Shown here: positions 31,784-46,700 of the stretch, one piece after another
Position numbering within the stretch: position 1 is the first letter of the stretch
How the letters are laid out: each line of letters begins with the position of its first letter
NCBI RefSeq assembly: GCF_000003815.2
Contig: NC_049990.1
Coordinates: 316,612-377,526 of the forward strand
Origin: Branchiostoma floridae
Taxonomy: Eukaryota > Chordata > Leptocardii > Amphioxiformes > Branchiostomatidae
Reading direction: 5' to 3'
DNA: 60,915 nt
The notes under the pieces: model-generated
What the model was told of the DNA's origin: nothing
The model's database searches: none
What the model saw: only the letters and a program-made list of their open reading frames with translations
Program-made: the position numbers and the translations under genes

Positions 31784-34700
31784 TGTGCACATATGCATAC
31801 GCACACACACATACATACATACACACATCTGCCAATTGTAATTTGTACTAGTACATTCTACATGTACATCCCTCCCCATGTCTGTTGTAACAACTGGGTC
31901 ACTCACAACAGGTTAAGATTTCTGCATAGATAAAAACCATTAGAAATGCTCCACCCAGGCCACTTACAATTTTATTTGTGTTAGAATGGACATGTGTGTG
32001 CCAACAGCTTTAAACAGCTTCCTCCCATCCCTACATAGTACATCAGTCAACTGACGTAGGATAAAATCTGTCATATTTCATGTCATGATGAAACAGCGGA
32101 AAACTGAAGAGTAGGTCGCATGTATCTGTGAAACATGCATGTTTATTTTATGGAAAGGACCTGTCTGTTACCATGTATAAGATACCCTATAGAATGTTCT
32201 AGCTCCAACTCTGTATCAGTATCTGTTATCTATGTAGTCATTAAAATGGCCCTTTGGCGTAACACACCAGCTCCGCAGGCACGCGGTGCGGCAGCAGCTG
32301 GTTATATTACACCGAATGACCCGTCACACCTAGCTTTTGCACATCTGCAAGTATTCTTTAACACTATCCAGCGAGAGTAAGACCATGATAACAGATAGAA
32401 AGATACATAGCTAGTAAGTAAAACAGTATCGCACCATCCGACATGTCCCCTCCCCATGTTCTAGCCAGGCCCATCCCATCCGACCTGACACAGTTTTTCT
32501 GCCTGAGGAGAAAAGCTTTATCCAAAACAATGCGAGGAAATCTCACAACACAAAGGACTGTGGGACGCACGACCGCCCGGAATGTACCACCCCAGGGTCA
32601 GCCGAGACGTAACCATGGTGATGACCCAGGGTCAACAAGGCTGTTACCATGGCGATGACCCATGCAGGTCAGGGGTGACAATACCGTCTGAACAGCAGGA
32701 CTGACCCTCCCTGTATGGACATATATCTATAGTGCAGACTGAATGCTGAAGTCACACATATGGTGGCCTAGTCTGGCCATTCCTTGTTCATACAGTGATC
32801 TGTTAGTGTTGAACACTGTACATAGAACATGCCTAACTTACAATATGCTTTACTTGGTGTTTCCCTGAGTTCTAACAATGGGAATCAAAAACATATTGCT
32901 TGTTAATTCAATTGTGATGTATCAGAATGCAGGAAATTTGTTGGTTGTACCATATGGAGCTGCTAGGCAATCCAAGCCACTGGAGAAGGCTGTGTGATAA
33001 TTTTGTAGCCTGGTATCCAGCCGTAATATAGTTCCTGAGTCTCTTCTCTCCTCTCCACAAATTGTGGAGTGGAGAGAAGAGACTCTGGAACTATATTAAG
33101 GCTGGATACCAGGCTAATAATTTTACAGTCTACAGAAGCCAAGGGGCAATGTGAGGGGATGTCAGTTAAAACATAATTAGCTTACTCACTAAATTACTGC
33201 TAAATTGTGTAAATCAGGAGGAGGAGAAGTCTTTGGGGAGGTGTTAGGTGCCATTATCCCCCTCCTTACAAACCCGACCCAAACACAGACCCAAACACAG
33301 GCCGGTATGTGTGGTTAGAGCCCTATGATTGGCAGGAGCCTGGTATGTGTAGTTGAGCACCCTATGATTACCAATGGAAAATATTACTGGGATGTCAGTG
33401 GATCCTCATTAGCTAACTGCTTCTTTCTGTAAGCAAGCTGTAAGTGATGATGAGGAGACCTCTATGAGAAGTCTATGGGAAGGTGTTACTAACTGATAGG
33501 TCCCATTATCCCCCTCTATCTGTGAGTCCCTCCCATCATGCATACCCAAACACAGGCCTGGTATGTGTAGTTGAGCCCCTATGATTACCTTGTTAAACAC
33601 GCCTCCCTGCAGACAAAGGTCACTTGTCAACAAGACACTTCATAGAGCTGTTGACCTCTGACCTGCAAGGTCGTGTCAAGGTCTCAATCACCAGGTACAA
33701 AGGTCGATCACCCCTGCTGTGAATCCCATGTCCTTAGAACTGTAACTATTAAACTGGAGTGAAGAAGACTTTGGCAACACCAATTCAATTTCTTTGTTCA
33801 CAGGTTAAATACAAATAATGCAGGAAATTGCCAGAGCATGAGGGAAATTCAGGTCTATCATCTAGACGTTTTCTTCCCAACATGTGTTCTCATGGTATCC
33901 CGTTTAAAGTTTATAAAAAAAAGTCAGAGAACCGACAGTTTAACTTGGTCTGGCCTTCTTGCGGGAATGTAGACATAAGAAGCATTCCATTGAAAAATGC
34001 AATTTCCGGGTAAGACTTCACAATGTACATGCTGTACCGACAAGTTGGAGAAGAACACTTCACACAAAATCTGTGGAATTTTCTAAAAGGTTGGAAGGCA
34101 CTTACTCTGTCATTGATGTAACCTATTCCTGTTCAACTGGATTTTACTCCTCACTGATTCCCAACCTTTGTCTACATTGTCAGCCTGGATTTCTTGTGCC
34201 CTTTTAACTCACTCTGAGTCTAACCCATACAGTCCTGCCGCTCTCTAAAACCTGTGTGTTGTGAAAACCAACCTCAGCACATTTACATACATGTACATGT
34301 ATACACACATGCTGGGCTGTTTACACTCGAAACCTGACTCTGTTGGCCTCTCTACAAAACAAGACTAAATTCTGCACAAGAGGCAATTTACATTTCAGTT
34401 TCTCCACAACACTGGCTCAAAATCACCACAAAAGCTACTAAACACTGAGTGGGATGAAAAAAAAATTAAAAGCCCTGCTCCATAATAGTGTCAATTAGGC
34501 CTCCAAATGTATCTGCCAACATTCAAAGGGTTTTACCCTCCAAAATGCATGAATCATATACATAATTCAAAAGTCATAACAAATTGAACTTCATTTATTG
34601 CGAACATTTTCTTGTTGCTGTAAAACATTAGAATATGTATATTCACTACTGAGTATATATATATGTATATATATTATATATATAAACATATGTATACCCT

Positions 34701-37700
34701 AATATTTCCAATTATTTGTTCTCACACACGTATCTTCAGTTTCAGACGTAATGTTTGCCAGTGACAACAGACATTTCAAGCTTTTACCAAAGAAAAAGGC
34801 CATTCCATACGTCTACAGTAAGGACTTACTCAGAACACTCACTCACACACACTCACTTTCCGGTTTAGCATCCGTTGTTCCCTAACATCTTACAAGGGTT
34901 GGGATGTCACACGTCAGACTATATCAGATGTTTCCTCAACTCAAACCAAAGAACTTCCTTAAGACTTCCTCATAACTTTCCTGAAGGTTCCTTAGGGGTG
35001 CACAAACCCAAAAAATATTAAGTATTTTCGCCAACTGATTTCTTTACATACTTAACTGACTCGTGCTTTACAACTAACGTTACATCATTCTGTATTCAGA
35101 TGTTTGCTCAACTCCAACCAAACGACTTCCTTAAGACTTCCTCATAACTTTCCTGAAGGTTCCTTAGAGGTGTGCAAACCCAAGAGATATTCAGTCATTT
35201 CACACTAACTGATTCCTCCTTTAAACCAAGTGCCCAGAAGTCCATGAGAAAAGCAGCACACCTGATCATGTCAGCTTTGATTATACCTTCCTTCCCCAGA
35301 ACCCAGCAATAAACTTCAACTTCACACCACACTTTACAGTAAAACATTTCCTTAGCCAACTCCAGGCCTCCCTAAACATTCTCTAAGGCTAGGCAAACCC
35401 AGAGCTAATTGCTCAGTCATTCTGCAAACCTGTAAGTCTCAGGTCATCAACCCAAACCCATCCACCTGCAGTCTGACTGGAGGACAGCTATAAAACCTGA
35501 TGACTTCTGCTGGGATCATTCTCAGGGCTCGAAATACCACCTGCAGTGGTCCATGTACTGGGTATATGCAGGTTATTGCAGGTAAAATTGGAGCTGTGCA
35601 GGTATTTCTGGTGTGTACCTGCACCTAGCCTGCACTGGTCCATGTACTGGGTATATACAGGTTAGTGCAGGTAAAATTGGAGCTGTGCAGGTATTTCTGG
35701 TGTCTACCTGCACCTAACCTGCACTGGTCCAGGTACTGGGTATATACAGGTTAGTGCAGGTAAAAGTTGGGCTAGCAAGTATTTCCCATGTCTACCTGCA
35801 ACAGGTTGTAGTGCGCTAGTAAGCACTGTGTATTATTGTCAAGTGAATTTTTCTTTGCTGTACAAGTTGTACATTTTTATTTAGTTTCTATGCAATACAG
35901 TCTTTCCTTACTTCCTTTTTTTTAGCAAAACGGTGTGACGTTATGTAGTAAAAAAAGGTTGATTTATCAAATTCTAGGGTATATTTGAATGGTGCAGGTA
36001 TTAAACATTTCTCTGGTGCAGGTAATTTCAAAAGTTACCTGCAACAGTGCAACTAGACAGAAAAAAGTATTTCGAGCCTTACAAGCCATCATCCGGCTAA
36101 TCTGTGCCTCTATCTCAGCCCTCAGCTTTGGTTATGGTTATGGACTTGGGCATGGGAGAGAGTTAGAGGCTGGCAATGTTTATTGGGACTGGAAAAATGT
36201 AATTTTAAGTCAATTTTGTGGTCATTTCTTTCACGGTAGGTACAGCGCACAAGCCCATTACTACGTTTGTGAAGGTTAGACATCCAGGTAAACAATATTC
36301 AGAGGTATTTCAACCTCTACAACTAAATAAAATGTGAAAATTTACTCCCAAAGGTTTCGAGTGACATCCATGCTGAAGACGAGTTTTAATAAATGATTTT
36401 AATAGATTTTGGACCCCTAACAGCTTTCTTGGCACTGTAGTAGAACTTCTTCCAGTATCTTGTATTCTGGTCATTGAATGTAGAATTCTTATACTTGGGA
36501 AGAAGTGACAGAAGTTTGGACCCTCCAGTTTCATTTGTTATCTTTGAATCGCGAAGTTGGACTGCAGTAGCCTAAGGACAAACTCGTCCGACTGTAGGTA
36601 CTAATTATTACCTGTTCTGAGAGACCTTCAGCTATAAGGCCAACCTGGTCACGTTTTGCTACACAGCCGGTCTTAAACTGGCGAAGCAGAAAAACTACTG
36701 ATGCAAAACTGGTGGGGACAGGTTTTGGACACAAACACAGGAACCCACCCCTAAACTGGCAGTGTTTTATTCTGACAGTTAGTTTGTGGGTTGTTTTGGA
36801 TGAATGAAATTGTGGATTTTAAAGCACCAAAATTGCTTTTTCACATCTCAAATATGATATGTCAGCTCGGAGGCCTCCAAATACAGGCATACACAAATAC
36901 ACCCAGGGGTGGTAAAATAGTGAAGATACTGAGATAGATAATGAACATGATACCGTGGTAAGTTCATACATAGCCTAATACTACTTTAAAGAGTCATGCT
37001 TGTCAAAGAAATGACAGAAATTGAGACTTTTTTTTCACCATGGTTTAGGATTTTACTGTGGTCAATATTGACCAAAGGAGGCCATATACAATGTTTTGGG
37101 AGTTGTTTGGAAAGTCGTTTGGGGAGTTGTTTGGGGGGTTGTTTTGGGGGGGGGTTGTATTTGTGACATGAATATGAAAACAGGACTGAACAATGGCCTG
37201 TCAGTCAGTCCAATTAACACCTATTCACACCTGCCACACCTGTGGGAAACAATACACACCTGTATGACATCACAGGTACCAGGCACAGGTACCCCATACC
37301 TGCAAACACCTGTATGACATCACAAGTACCAGGCACAGGTAACCCACACCTGTAGTAAACACCTGGGTGACATCACTGGTACCTGGCACAGGTACTCCAC
37401 ACCTGCACACACCTGTATGACATCACAAGTACCAGGCACAGGTAACCCACACCTGTACACACCTGTATGACATCCCTGTTTATTTCACATTGAGCACTAG
37501 TGCTGCACTAAAACTGAAAATGTTTAGGTTTAGGTAAAATAAACTATTGCTAATATCTAACAATTCTAACAATAATTCTACTTGATGAATACTAGTAACA
37601 TTAGAGACAGACTAACCATGCATACTTATAATAATAGTTATATAGTTGAATGTTATGTTGATAACAGTATGCTGCAACAGAAATGTACAACATTGTCTCC

Positions 37701-40700
37701 TTTTTGCATAGAGTTGCACATGAATTAGCCTAGCTGCATGTAGGCAGATATATGAACAGGGCATAATATACTCAGACGTCATATCATATTGAATAACTCT
37801 GTTTCTGTATGTGGTAAAATTGGCTTCATATGCAATGGACTGTAACAAGCTTTATTAGTCTTTATATGTGGCCAGGATCATGATGTAGAATTCATTTATG
37901 ATATCATTATGGCACGTTGGACACAGCCTCTCAATGGGGTTATCTGGGGGTAGTGTAATGTAGGTGTAGACCTGATATGTGCGTTTATGACATGGTTATC
38001 GGCCAGGCTGTGGTGGGAATTAGGTCACATAATTTCGGCAGTAATTATACCTCCTTAAGGGATAAGTGGCACTTCTGAAAACATCTCACAAACACAGTTT
38101 TACATACCCAATGTTCTACCTACTACCTGCTGCTTAGGAAAGTAAGCCAGGACACTAAACAACACGCTCCTTGGATCCAGGGCTAACATCAAATATCCAC
38201 ATAAGGACATCTTTTTGCACATCCCATTTTTCATCACCATTTTTCTACGTCTTGTTTGTTTTAATCCAGATGTCTTCAAGTAAAACAAATACATGCAAAT
38301 GCAAAAACAACAAATGACAACAAATTTACGGCTTTGGTTGTCAATTTATCAGATAACATGTTGTCAAACTTCTTTTGAGATCTTCTGAAAAATAGACTGA
38401 TATTAGTGATAAATAAAAGATAAACACTGGACAAAAGCTAAAACAACAAATAATGACAAATTGATCTAGATGCAAATTCATCAGTGACATGTTGTCAACT
38501 TCTTTTGAGATCTGAAAAATCTGCTACACTGATCAATAAAAGATACTGGACAAAATTGATCTTCCTACATTCCTCTGCACCATGTGTTCAGTACTGCTGT
38601 GCCATGTGTTACAAACAAACCTGCACACACATGTAAAGCTGAGAACACGCGCACACTGGGAACAGGAATTCTGATGTGTGCTGGAAAAACATTGTCTCCT
38701 GTCACAACCAACAAGTGATCGGGCTACACAAAAAACTGTCCTGTTGTTTTCTGAGAAGAAAGAAAATCGTCCAACATGACCCCTGCGTCAGGGATCCCAG
38801 CAGCAGTATAATCAAACAATGGATACGAATGACTTACACCAAAATAAACGACTGAACAGTGTTCAAACCTCGGAAAGTTTGTTTTTAATTTCACATAGGA
38901 ACACATCAAATAAAGTGTTGATTTTTGTCCACCTACATTGTACAGTTTATAAGAAATTGACCTAAAGAACAGGAGAAAGGAACCGAAGGCAGGTACGAAA
39001 GTGAGACATCAGAAACGGCCGTAACCCCAGGAATGACAGCCCCCCTCCCCACCCTGCCTAACCTGATAATTACCCAGATTAGCAGAGTTTACTGAAGCCC
39101 ACGGGAGGGATTCACCCTGCTGTCAGGGCCATAATTCACCCAGCATTAACATAACAACAGCCACCTACATGTACCAGGGTACAGACAACCACACAGCTAC
39201 TCTTCACTATAGCCCCCCTTCCCACTCCTCATAACCTTACAAGTACCCCAGATTAGTGAAGTTTACTGAAGCCTACTGTCTAGTGCTGTCATCCCCATAA
39301 CTCACCCTGCATCAACATAACAACAGCCACCGACCAAACTACCACACAGACAACCACACAACTCCTCTTCACTACTTCAGCCACTCCAAGGCTGCAAATA
39401 AACCCACAGAAATCACCTTCTTACAGACACTTAAATGCCATTTCCAATACCCATTATGCAGAAATTGTAGGTAGCTTATCTTCTGGTAACAACACTAACA
39501 CAATCCTAACCCAGCCCTGTGGTAGCAACACTAACAGTAACACACTCCAGCTACACAACTAGTACTACACAGCTACTCTTCAATACTACTGCAGCTCCAA
39601 GGCTGCACACAGACCCAGAAAAATCACCTTCTTACAGACACATTAATGCCATTTCCAATACCCATGTCTCAGCAGCCCTCTCAGCTATCGGCTTGGTTAA
39701 ACAAGCGTTTATTTCCCCTTAGTGAGGACTGTACGGCACAATAACAGCTCTGGGGATGATGGATTGATCAGGTTTAGGTTGGAACCCTTCGTTTGGGAGG
39801 AAAACTGGGAAACAAAAGGCAGCACAGGTGGCACAAAAGGGTCAGGCTGGGACATGGATTCCTGCATAGCTAAACAGGCTGTACAACAATGCTGGGCCAG
39901 GCTGGGCAAACAGTATACTGTCCACTGACAGCAACACACTACGGCTTCACTATCATTCAACACTGTCCTAACCCGGCACTAACAGTAACTCCCTCCCTCT
40001 GGGTTCCAATTCACACAGCCAAGAACATCTCTGTCCTGTGGTAACAACACTAACAACACACTCCGACTTCCATAGCTAAACAGGCTGTACAACAATGCTG
40101 GGCCAGGCTGGGCAAACATTACTGTCCTAACCCGACCCTTATACAAACTGGCTTCACTATCATACAGGCACAACATCACTGCCCTAACACACACCGGCTT
40201 CAACACTAACCCAGCCCTAACACACACCAGCTTCACTATCATACAGCCATAGCTAAACAGGCAGTGTAACAATGCTGGGGCAGGCTGGGCAAACAACACT
40301 GTCCGAACCCAACGAACACTTCCTTCAAATAGTGCTCACTGTCCTAAGCCGGCACTTACACAAACCGGCTTCACTAGCATACAGCCAAAACATCACTGTC
40401 CTGTTACAAACTCAGCACTCTTGAACACTTTATTTAGCCCATTATTAGGTATCATACATTAATTTGAACTGAACTGAAGCTTCCTGGACTTCAGTACATT
40501 AAAACATGACGTACAAATTACACAACATTTTAACAATTACATGAAATTACCTCTGGTAACAACACTAAAACCCTCCTAACCCAGCCTCGTGGTAACAACA
40601 CCGGCTTCCCTCTCATACCTGACTAATACTACACTGATCATAGGGTAGGTAATTTGCCAATTTTGCCTCCATAGGGTAGAATTATTGTGTTCAATTCGAA

Positions 40701-43700
40701 GGGAAAAATGTTCTCCTTTACAGCAGATTGACTCTCCTGGTTCAGTAGAGTCGATTCCGAGTCACCGAGAGGGTTTTGAAATAATATTTGTAATAAGTTT
40801 GAACTATTCTAAGCAAAAGAATATTTCAGTCACTGAAGTTCTAAATTGTTCAAACAATTGAAAATGAAAGTTTGAACATGTTTGAACCTATCTATGTATG
40901 TTGGAAACATTGGTAAATTAATGGTACAAATATCTCTTTATTTAGAACAAGTTAGAAACATCTATGTGTTTTTGTTATTGTTGGAACATGTGATCATATG
41001 TTCCAACAATTTGCGTCATTTTTTTTCTCCATAAAAACTTTTATTACCCCAATAAACAAAGCTGCTAAGATGGGCCTTTTGTTTGGGTCTTCTATCTTTA
41101 GATTTTCTTTAGTAGACACTAGTGGCTCTTTTGTGAAAAGCTGTCAGACAGACACAATTTCCTGTACTTGGCAGGGATGTGTGAATTGCCCTCTTCCCAG
41201 CCCACTGACACAGTTTCATCATTTTGTTTCACTGTTCGAACATGTGATCACATGTGATCACAAATGATGAATCTATGTTGGAACAGTTTAGAAACTAACA
41301 GAAATAATGGATTTGATGTTAGAAATGTTTCTAACATGTATGAACACTATAGAAAATATTTTGGACATCACACAGATGTTGTAAATAGTTCTAAACAGTT
41401 ACTTATCACATTTAGAATGTTATAAAGATTTTCAAAATGTTGGAACAAAAGGCAAGAAAGACCCTCTTGGTAATGTGGAATCGACTCTACTCAGTAGAAT
41501 GTTGTAAACCATAACCCCATAGGAAGGCCTGTTGGAGGCACACAAACATACAGCAACAAGTCTGTGGTGTGTTATAGAAAGGACAGAGTCCCAGTACAGG
41601 CTGTATATGTAAGACTGTACACAAAACACTACTGACTCAGTAAATGTCCAAAGGTCGGCCATAATCACTCACACCAACCCAACACCTGACAAACAACACC
41701 TTTACCTGGCCCTCCTGGCCCCGCCCACGACACCCGAAGACATTTACCTATTTTTCTCGTCAAACTTCTTCTTACGGCTGAGTCGGAACGAGCGCGATCG
41801 TCGGAAGAACGAGGCCGCGCGACTCATGGTGGCACCTGAAAGGTGTAGCCCTCCCCACACCTTCCTTCCGTCAGACACAGGATTTCCACCTCCCTGCACA
41901 CGCCACTCGTGAACCTTCCCCGGGGGATCGTGCTGTAATGCTGCCGACTGGAGGACGCTGACAACAATGGCTGCCTTTATTCCGCAGGAACGTGTTGGGA
42001 CGGAGCCACAAAGGGTCACCAACTGTCACAGCTCGATCCAGACAGGCCAGGCTGTAGGTGAGATGGCTGACCTGGGCTGTACCAACTCACAGGAGGGGGG
42101 GACACAACAGGTCTGCTGCAGGGTCGTACCATTTACAAAGTTCCCCCCTGCCGTTGGAACCACACAAACAATGCTGATGTCATCACTGTTTGTACACGCC
42201 TCCTGCACAGCATGCTGGGACAGGACAACAACGTCCTACCGGTTAAACAAGTCCGCCTCAGTTAACACCCCCGCATGGAGTTGGTACGGCCTGGTTACAT
42301 ATACAAACACAGCAGGGACGGTCCACTTGTGGACAACAATGGGGGGTGAAGCAGGCTCTCTGGAAATGATTACCCACAGAGAAACAGGATCCAGGAATTC
42401 ACATCCAGCCAGGCAGGAAAAAGTGTCTCCTATTAAACCCCCAGGCAGGTCTCTGGTTACCTCCACTTCACAAGGCAGGGGGGAAATCCTCTGGGACAGA
42501 CACAGCAAGGCACAGACCTGGGGGTCTGCATGGGGTCTGACTGACCAGCAACTCTCAAGCACAAAGAACCAAGAGTTAAATACCAAGAGAGACTTTTGAC
42601 TCAAAAGCGAACCATGTGTTACTCGGCACCAAGAGGCCACGTCTAGCGAAATAATAGACGTTAAACGAGGACAACAACAACAACAACAACAACAACAAAG
42701 CATTTCTCTATTTGGCTTTTCCATTGCAGAGAATGGATGCTTAATGCTAAATTCAAGAGGAATGCCTTGGTCATGCAGCCAAAATATCTGTACAAAATTT
42801 GTGCATAAGGAAGCCACAGAAAATTGAATAGCTTGCTTACACCTTACTAAAAGGGGCACAGAAGCCTCCCCTGGCTGGTAATACCCAGTTTGGTCAGCCC
42901 CTCTCTATAAGCCCAGGGGTGCAGCCAAGGCAGGCTAAGGTGACCTGAAACTGCCACCACCACTAAAGCCTATAAGGCATCATACAGACTGAACCCTGCA
43001 ATGCTGCATGTTAAATGTGTAATTATTAAACTAAAAGATTGCTTTGTAATTGAAAAAATAGTGACATGTTTAGCCCCACCTGATTGTATGGAGGTTTTCT
43101 TATCATCCTTTATTTAATAAGTAGAACTTTATTTAGTTAGTAGAAGTTTAAAATATATTCTGTATTTTTCTTTTTTTCAGTTTATAGTTGACCATAAAGG
43201 ACTACCAAAAGAAGAGAGATAGTGACCATACGGTGGCGGCGGCACCGGGGGGGGGCAGGGGGGGCGGCTGCCCCCCCCCCCCGGAAAATATGTTGGGGGG
43301 GCGTCGCCCCCCCAGAAAAGCAAGCTGAAACCTTGTGTATTTTTTGGATGATGGAAATTTCATCAAATCAAGCTAGTCTAACGGCAAAATTTACCCCCGA
43401 AAATGCAAGAAATTGCGTTTCAGAGAGTCTCGATTTCAAAATTTCGCCAGACCTCCCTTTTGACGGCCCGCGTCTTCGGCCCAGCACAATATGTTGCGGG
43501 AGTGTCGCTCTCAAAAATCTTTTAAACTGAATTTAACTATCGTACTTAGCCTAGTTTAGAAGCTGTGAAGACTGTGGCCCCAAAATGCAGGAAATTACGT
43601 TTCAGACGGTCAAGATTTCAAAATTTTCTCCGGACCTCCCTATCGATAACTTGCGCCTCGGGCGCTCATATAACGACATGGTAAAAATTTGTGTGGGTCA

Positions 43701-46700
43701 TCGGCCTCAAACGATTTCTTTCTTTGACAAAAATGGCATTAGATTTAGCATAGTGTGCCAGCAAAATTTGTCCCTAATAATACAGAAAATGGCATTTCAG
43801 AGGGTGCAGATTTTGAAATTTCCCCAGACCAACCTTGCGACAGCTCGCACCTTCGGTACTCGAATTCACGAAAATATTTTGGGGGCATCGCCCTCGCTAT
43901 TTAAAACCATTTATCTTTCTTACAGAATTGTCATCAAATTTAGCTTAGTCTGGCAGCATAATTTGCCCGTCAAAACGCAGGAAATGGCGTTTTAGAGGGT
44001 CAAGATTTCAAATTTTCCCGGGGGAGCATGCCCCCGGACCCCCCTAGGATTGTCGCGCCATCGGCGCTACATGTGCTGCAAAATTCTGTCAGTAAAGTTC
44101 GCCCCCCCAGACGAAATTTGCTGCCGCCGCCTCTGCCATACAAAAGTCATTTTATTTTTTTGTCATGCCTATAAATCTTGGTCTAATGGCTGGATCTGAG
44201 CCCTGCGTGTTACATGTATATTGTTCTATAAAGGATGGATCTGGGCACTACACCTAATGACTGGTTTGTGTTACGCTGTAAAGTACGAGTGATTCTCTCT
44301 GCAGGTAACGTTTCTACACTTGAGAGGGACATCTAAGCCTGCTGTTGTACCATAGCGATTACTGGCTCTCGGCTAACCCAGAATGGAGGGTTTGAGTGAT
44401 GGAGTGGACAACATGAGTGCCTGACATACAACATGTATCATGGTGCATTCTGAGTGGCTCTCAGCTAAGGTAGCTTTTAGCAACAAGAAATACTGTAAAT
44501 GCATTTAAGTTCGCGGGGATTTAATTTCGCGGTAGCAGGAAAATGGACTTTTCGCGGTGGTTTTAATTTCGCAGTAACACCATGCACTGTAGCCTCTTAC
44601 TGTTAAGGAAAAATGTTCGCCGTGGTTTTAAATTCGTGGTGAAGCGGCCGCCGCGAAAACCGCGAACATTAATCCACCGCGAACATTTCTGCATTTACAG
44701 TAGCTAGAGTTATACACTACAGTTGGTCAGCACACAGTTTTAAGTGTTTTACATTAACAATAAAAACATCAGTTTCAGGTGCCAGTTTTAGACTTTTCCT
44801 GTACATTTTGTACAACTTGTATCATGAGTGGCACTAAGCTAAGGTAGCATTTGTAAGAATGGCTGGTGTTCTATAGTACAGTTGTGCACACGGTTTTAAG
44901 TGTTTTACACACAGTAATAATAGCAGTTTCCGGTGCCACTTTTAGATTATAACCTGTATATTTTGTACAATACATATCATGAGTGGCCTAAAGCAAAGGT
45001 AGCATTAGTAAGAATGGCTCGAGTTATACAGTACAGTAGGGCACACGCTTTTAAGTGTTTTACAAATATTAACAGTAATAACAGACTTTCAGGTAACACT
45101 TTTACGCGGAACAGAGGCTGTAACCTGTCCATCTTGTACAGCATGTACTATGAGTGGCCCTAAGCTAAGGCAGCATTAGTAAGAATGGCTGGTGTTATAC
45201 AGTACAGTTGAACACACGGTTCTAAGTGTTTTACATTAACAGTAATAACAGCAGTTTCCTGTGGTTAAATGGAGCCACTCTAACAGATTGGTGGGAGTGA
45301 GCTGCCTGGTAATGTGGCTATTACAGGTCCCAGCACTGGTACTGTACTGGTACATTAGCTAAACTACACCTGAGTAGGGACTGTTCATTACTGTTGCTGG
45401 TTCTGTACAGGTACTGGTACTGTACATGTGCTAGTACTGTACATGTAAATTTAATTGTATTCAATGATTGTATTTTAATAATTGTACTAATTGATATGTA
45501 TGTATGTATTCATGTGTGGGCCACGACACCAGCATATCGCTGCCTGTGTCCCACGTGTATTGTATCGTTTGCAATTTCAATCAATCAATCAAATCAATCA
45601 ATCATTAGCTAAACTATCTACTGAATCATACTGAGGGGACTGTTCATTACTGTTGCTGGTACTGGTACTGTACATCAAGCCTGTATGAGTAGGGACTGTT
45701 GACTGTACATTAGCTGAACTGTCTACTGAATCATTGGGAGGGGACTGTTCATTACTACTGCTGGTGCTGGTACATTAGCTAAACTACTGTATCTACTGTA
45801 TCATCCTGAGTGGGGACTGTCCATTTGCTATAGATGCTGGGATGCCCGCATTTACAGATTTGCCAACATTAACTACTGCGAATGCCTTTAATTCTCAAGA
45901 ATCTAATTCAATGGTAAGGAGAAAATAGAGTGTTTGTGGTGGTTTTTAGCTCAAGGTTGAAACAAAACAGCATGTGGCTGTAAAGGGGAAGGGTTTGGTC
46001 TGATATTTCTTACATTTCTATAGATGTGTGGGAAATGCCTTACCTATCCACAGTGAACACAAACATGATACAGAAACACTGGCACTCAGGGAAAGCTAAC
46101 TCCAAACATGGCCTCTAGCACCGACGGGCAAGTATCCAAGAACAACAGAAGTAAAGTACTCTAATTCCTAGATAAAACAATTAGAGCAAACATGAGAGTC
46201 TCCCAGTGAGGGAGAATCAGGGTTCCTTTCATTGGGATAAGATAAGCAAGACAAAACTCAGGTTTACACCACAGACTGATAAGAGTAAGACTAAGAGTTG
46301 CCTACTTCAAGCGTTACGATACAAATAACAGTGCCATTGTATATTTTTCTGCACCATACCTCTGCTTGTACACAGAGGAATGCCAGCCATGCTAACTGTC
46401 CCCAAACAACAGGACCCCTCACAGCTGTACAACATACTGGAATGTGGTGAATGGGAAACCATTTATTCAACCCCCGTCAGCACGAAAATCACGCACGGGT
46501 TTTTAAGCACGCTTTCACGTCTTTTCCATTTTCCACCCTTTACATGTATTTTCAATATATGCTGTACTGTGTTCGTATGCTATATAATTGTTACTTGTAC
46601 AAGTTGTAGATTTGTGAGAGTATTTCTTATGAGCATTTTGCTTTTTGATCTTCAATAGGAGAGAGAGAGAATAATGTGAATGTAATAAACATAAACATTT

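Noticed and set aside
41967-42859. Overlapping frames of 210 (+) and 207 (-) codons
   Set aside because: Neither has recognisable domains, splice signals or coding-like composition. Their openness follows from local GC content; the convincing signal here is the short first exon at 41748-41827.
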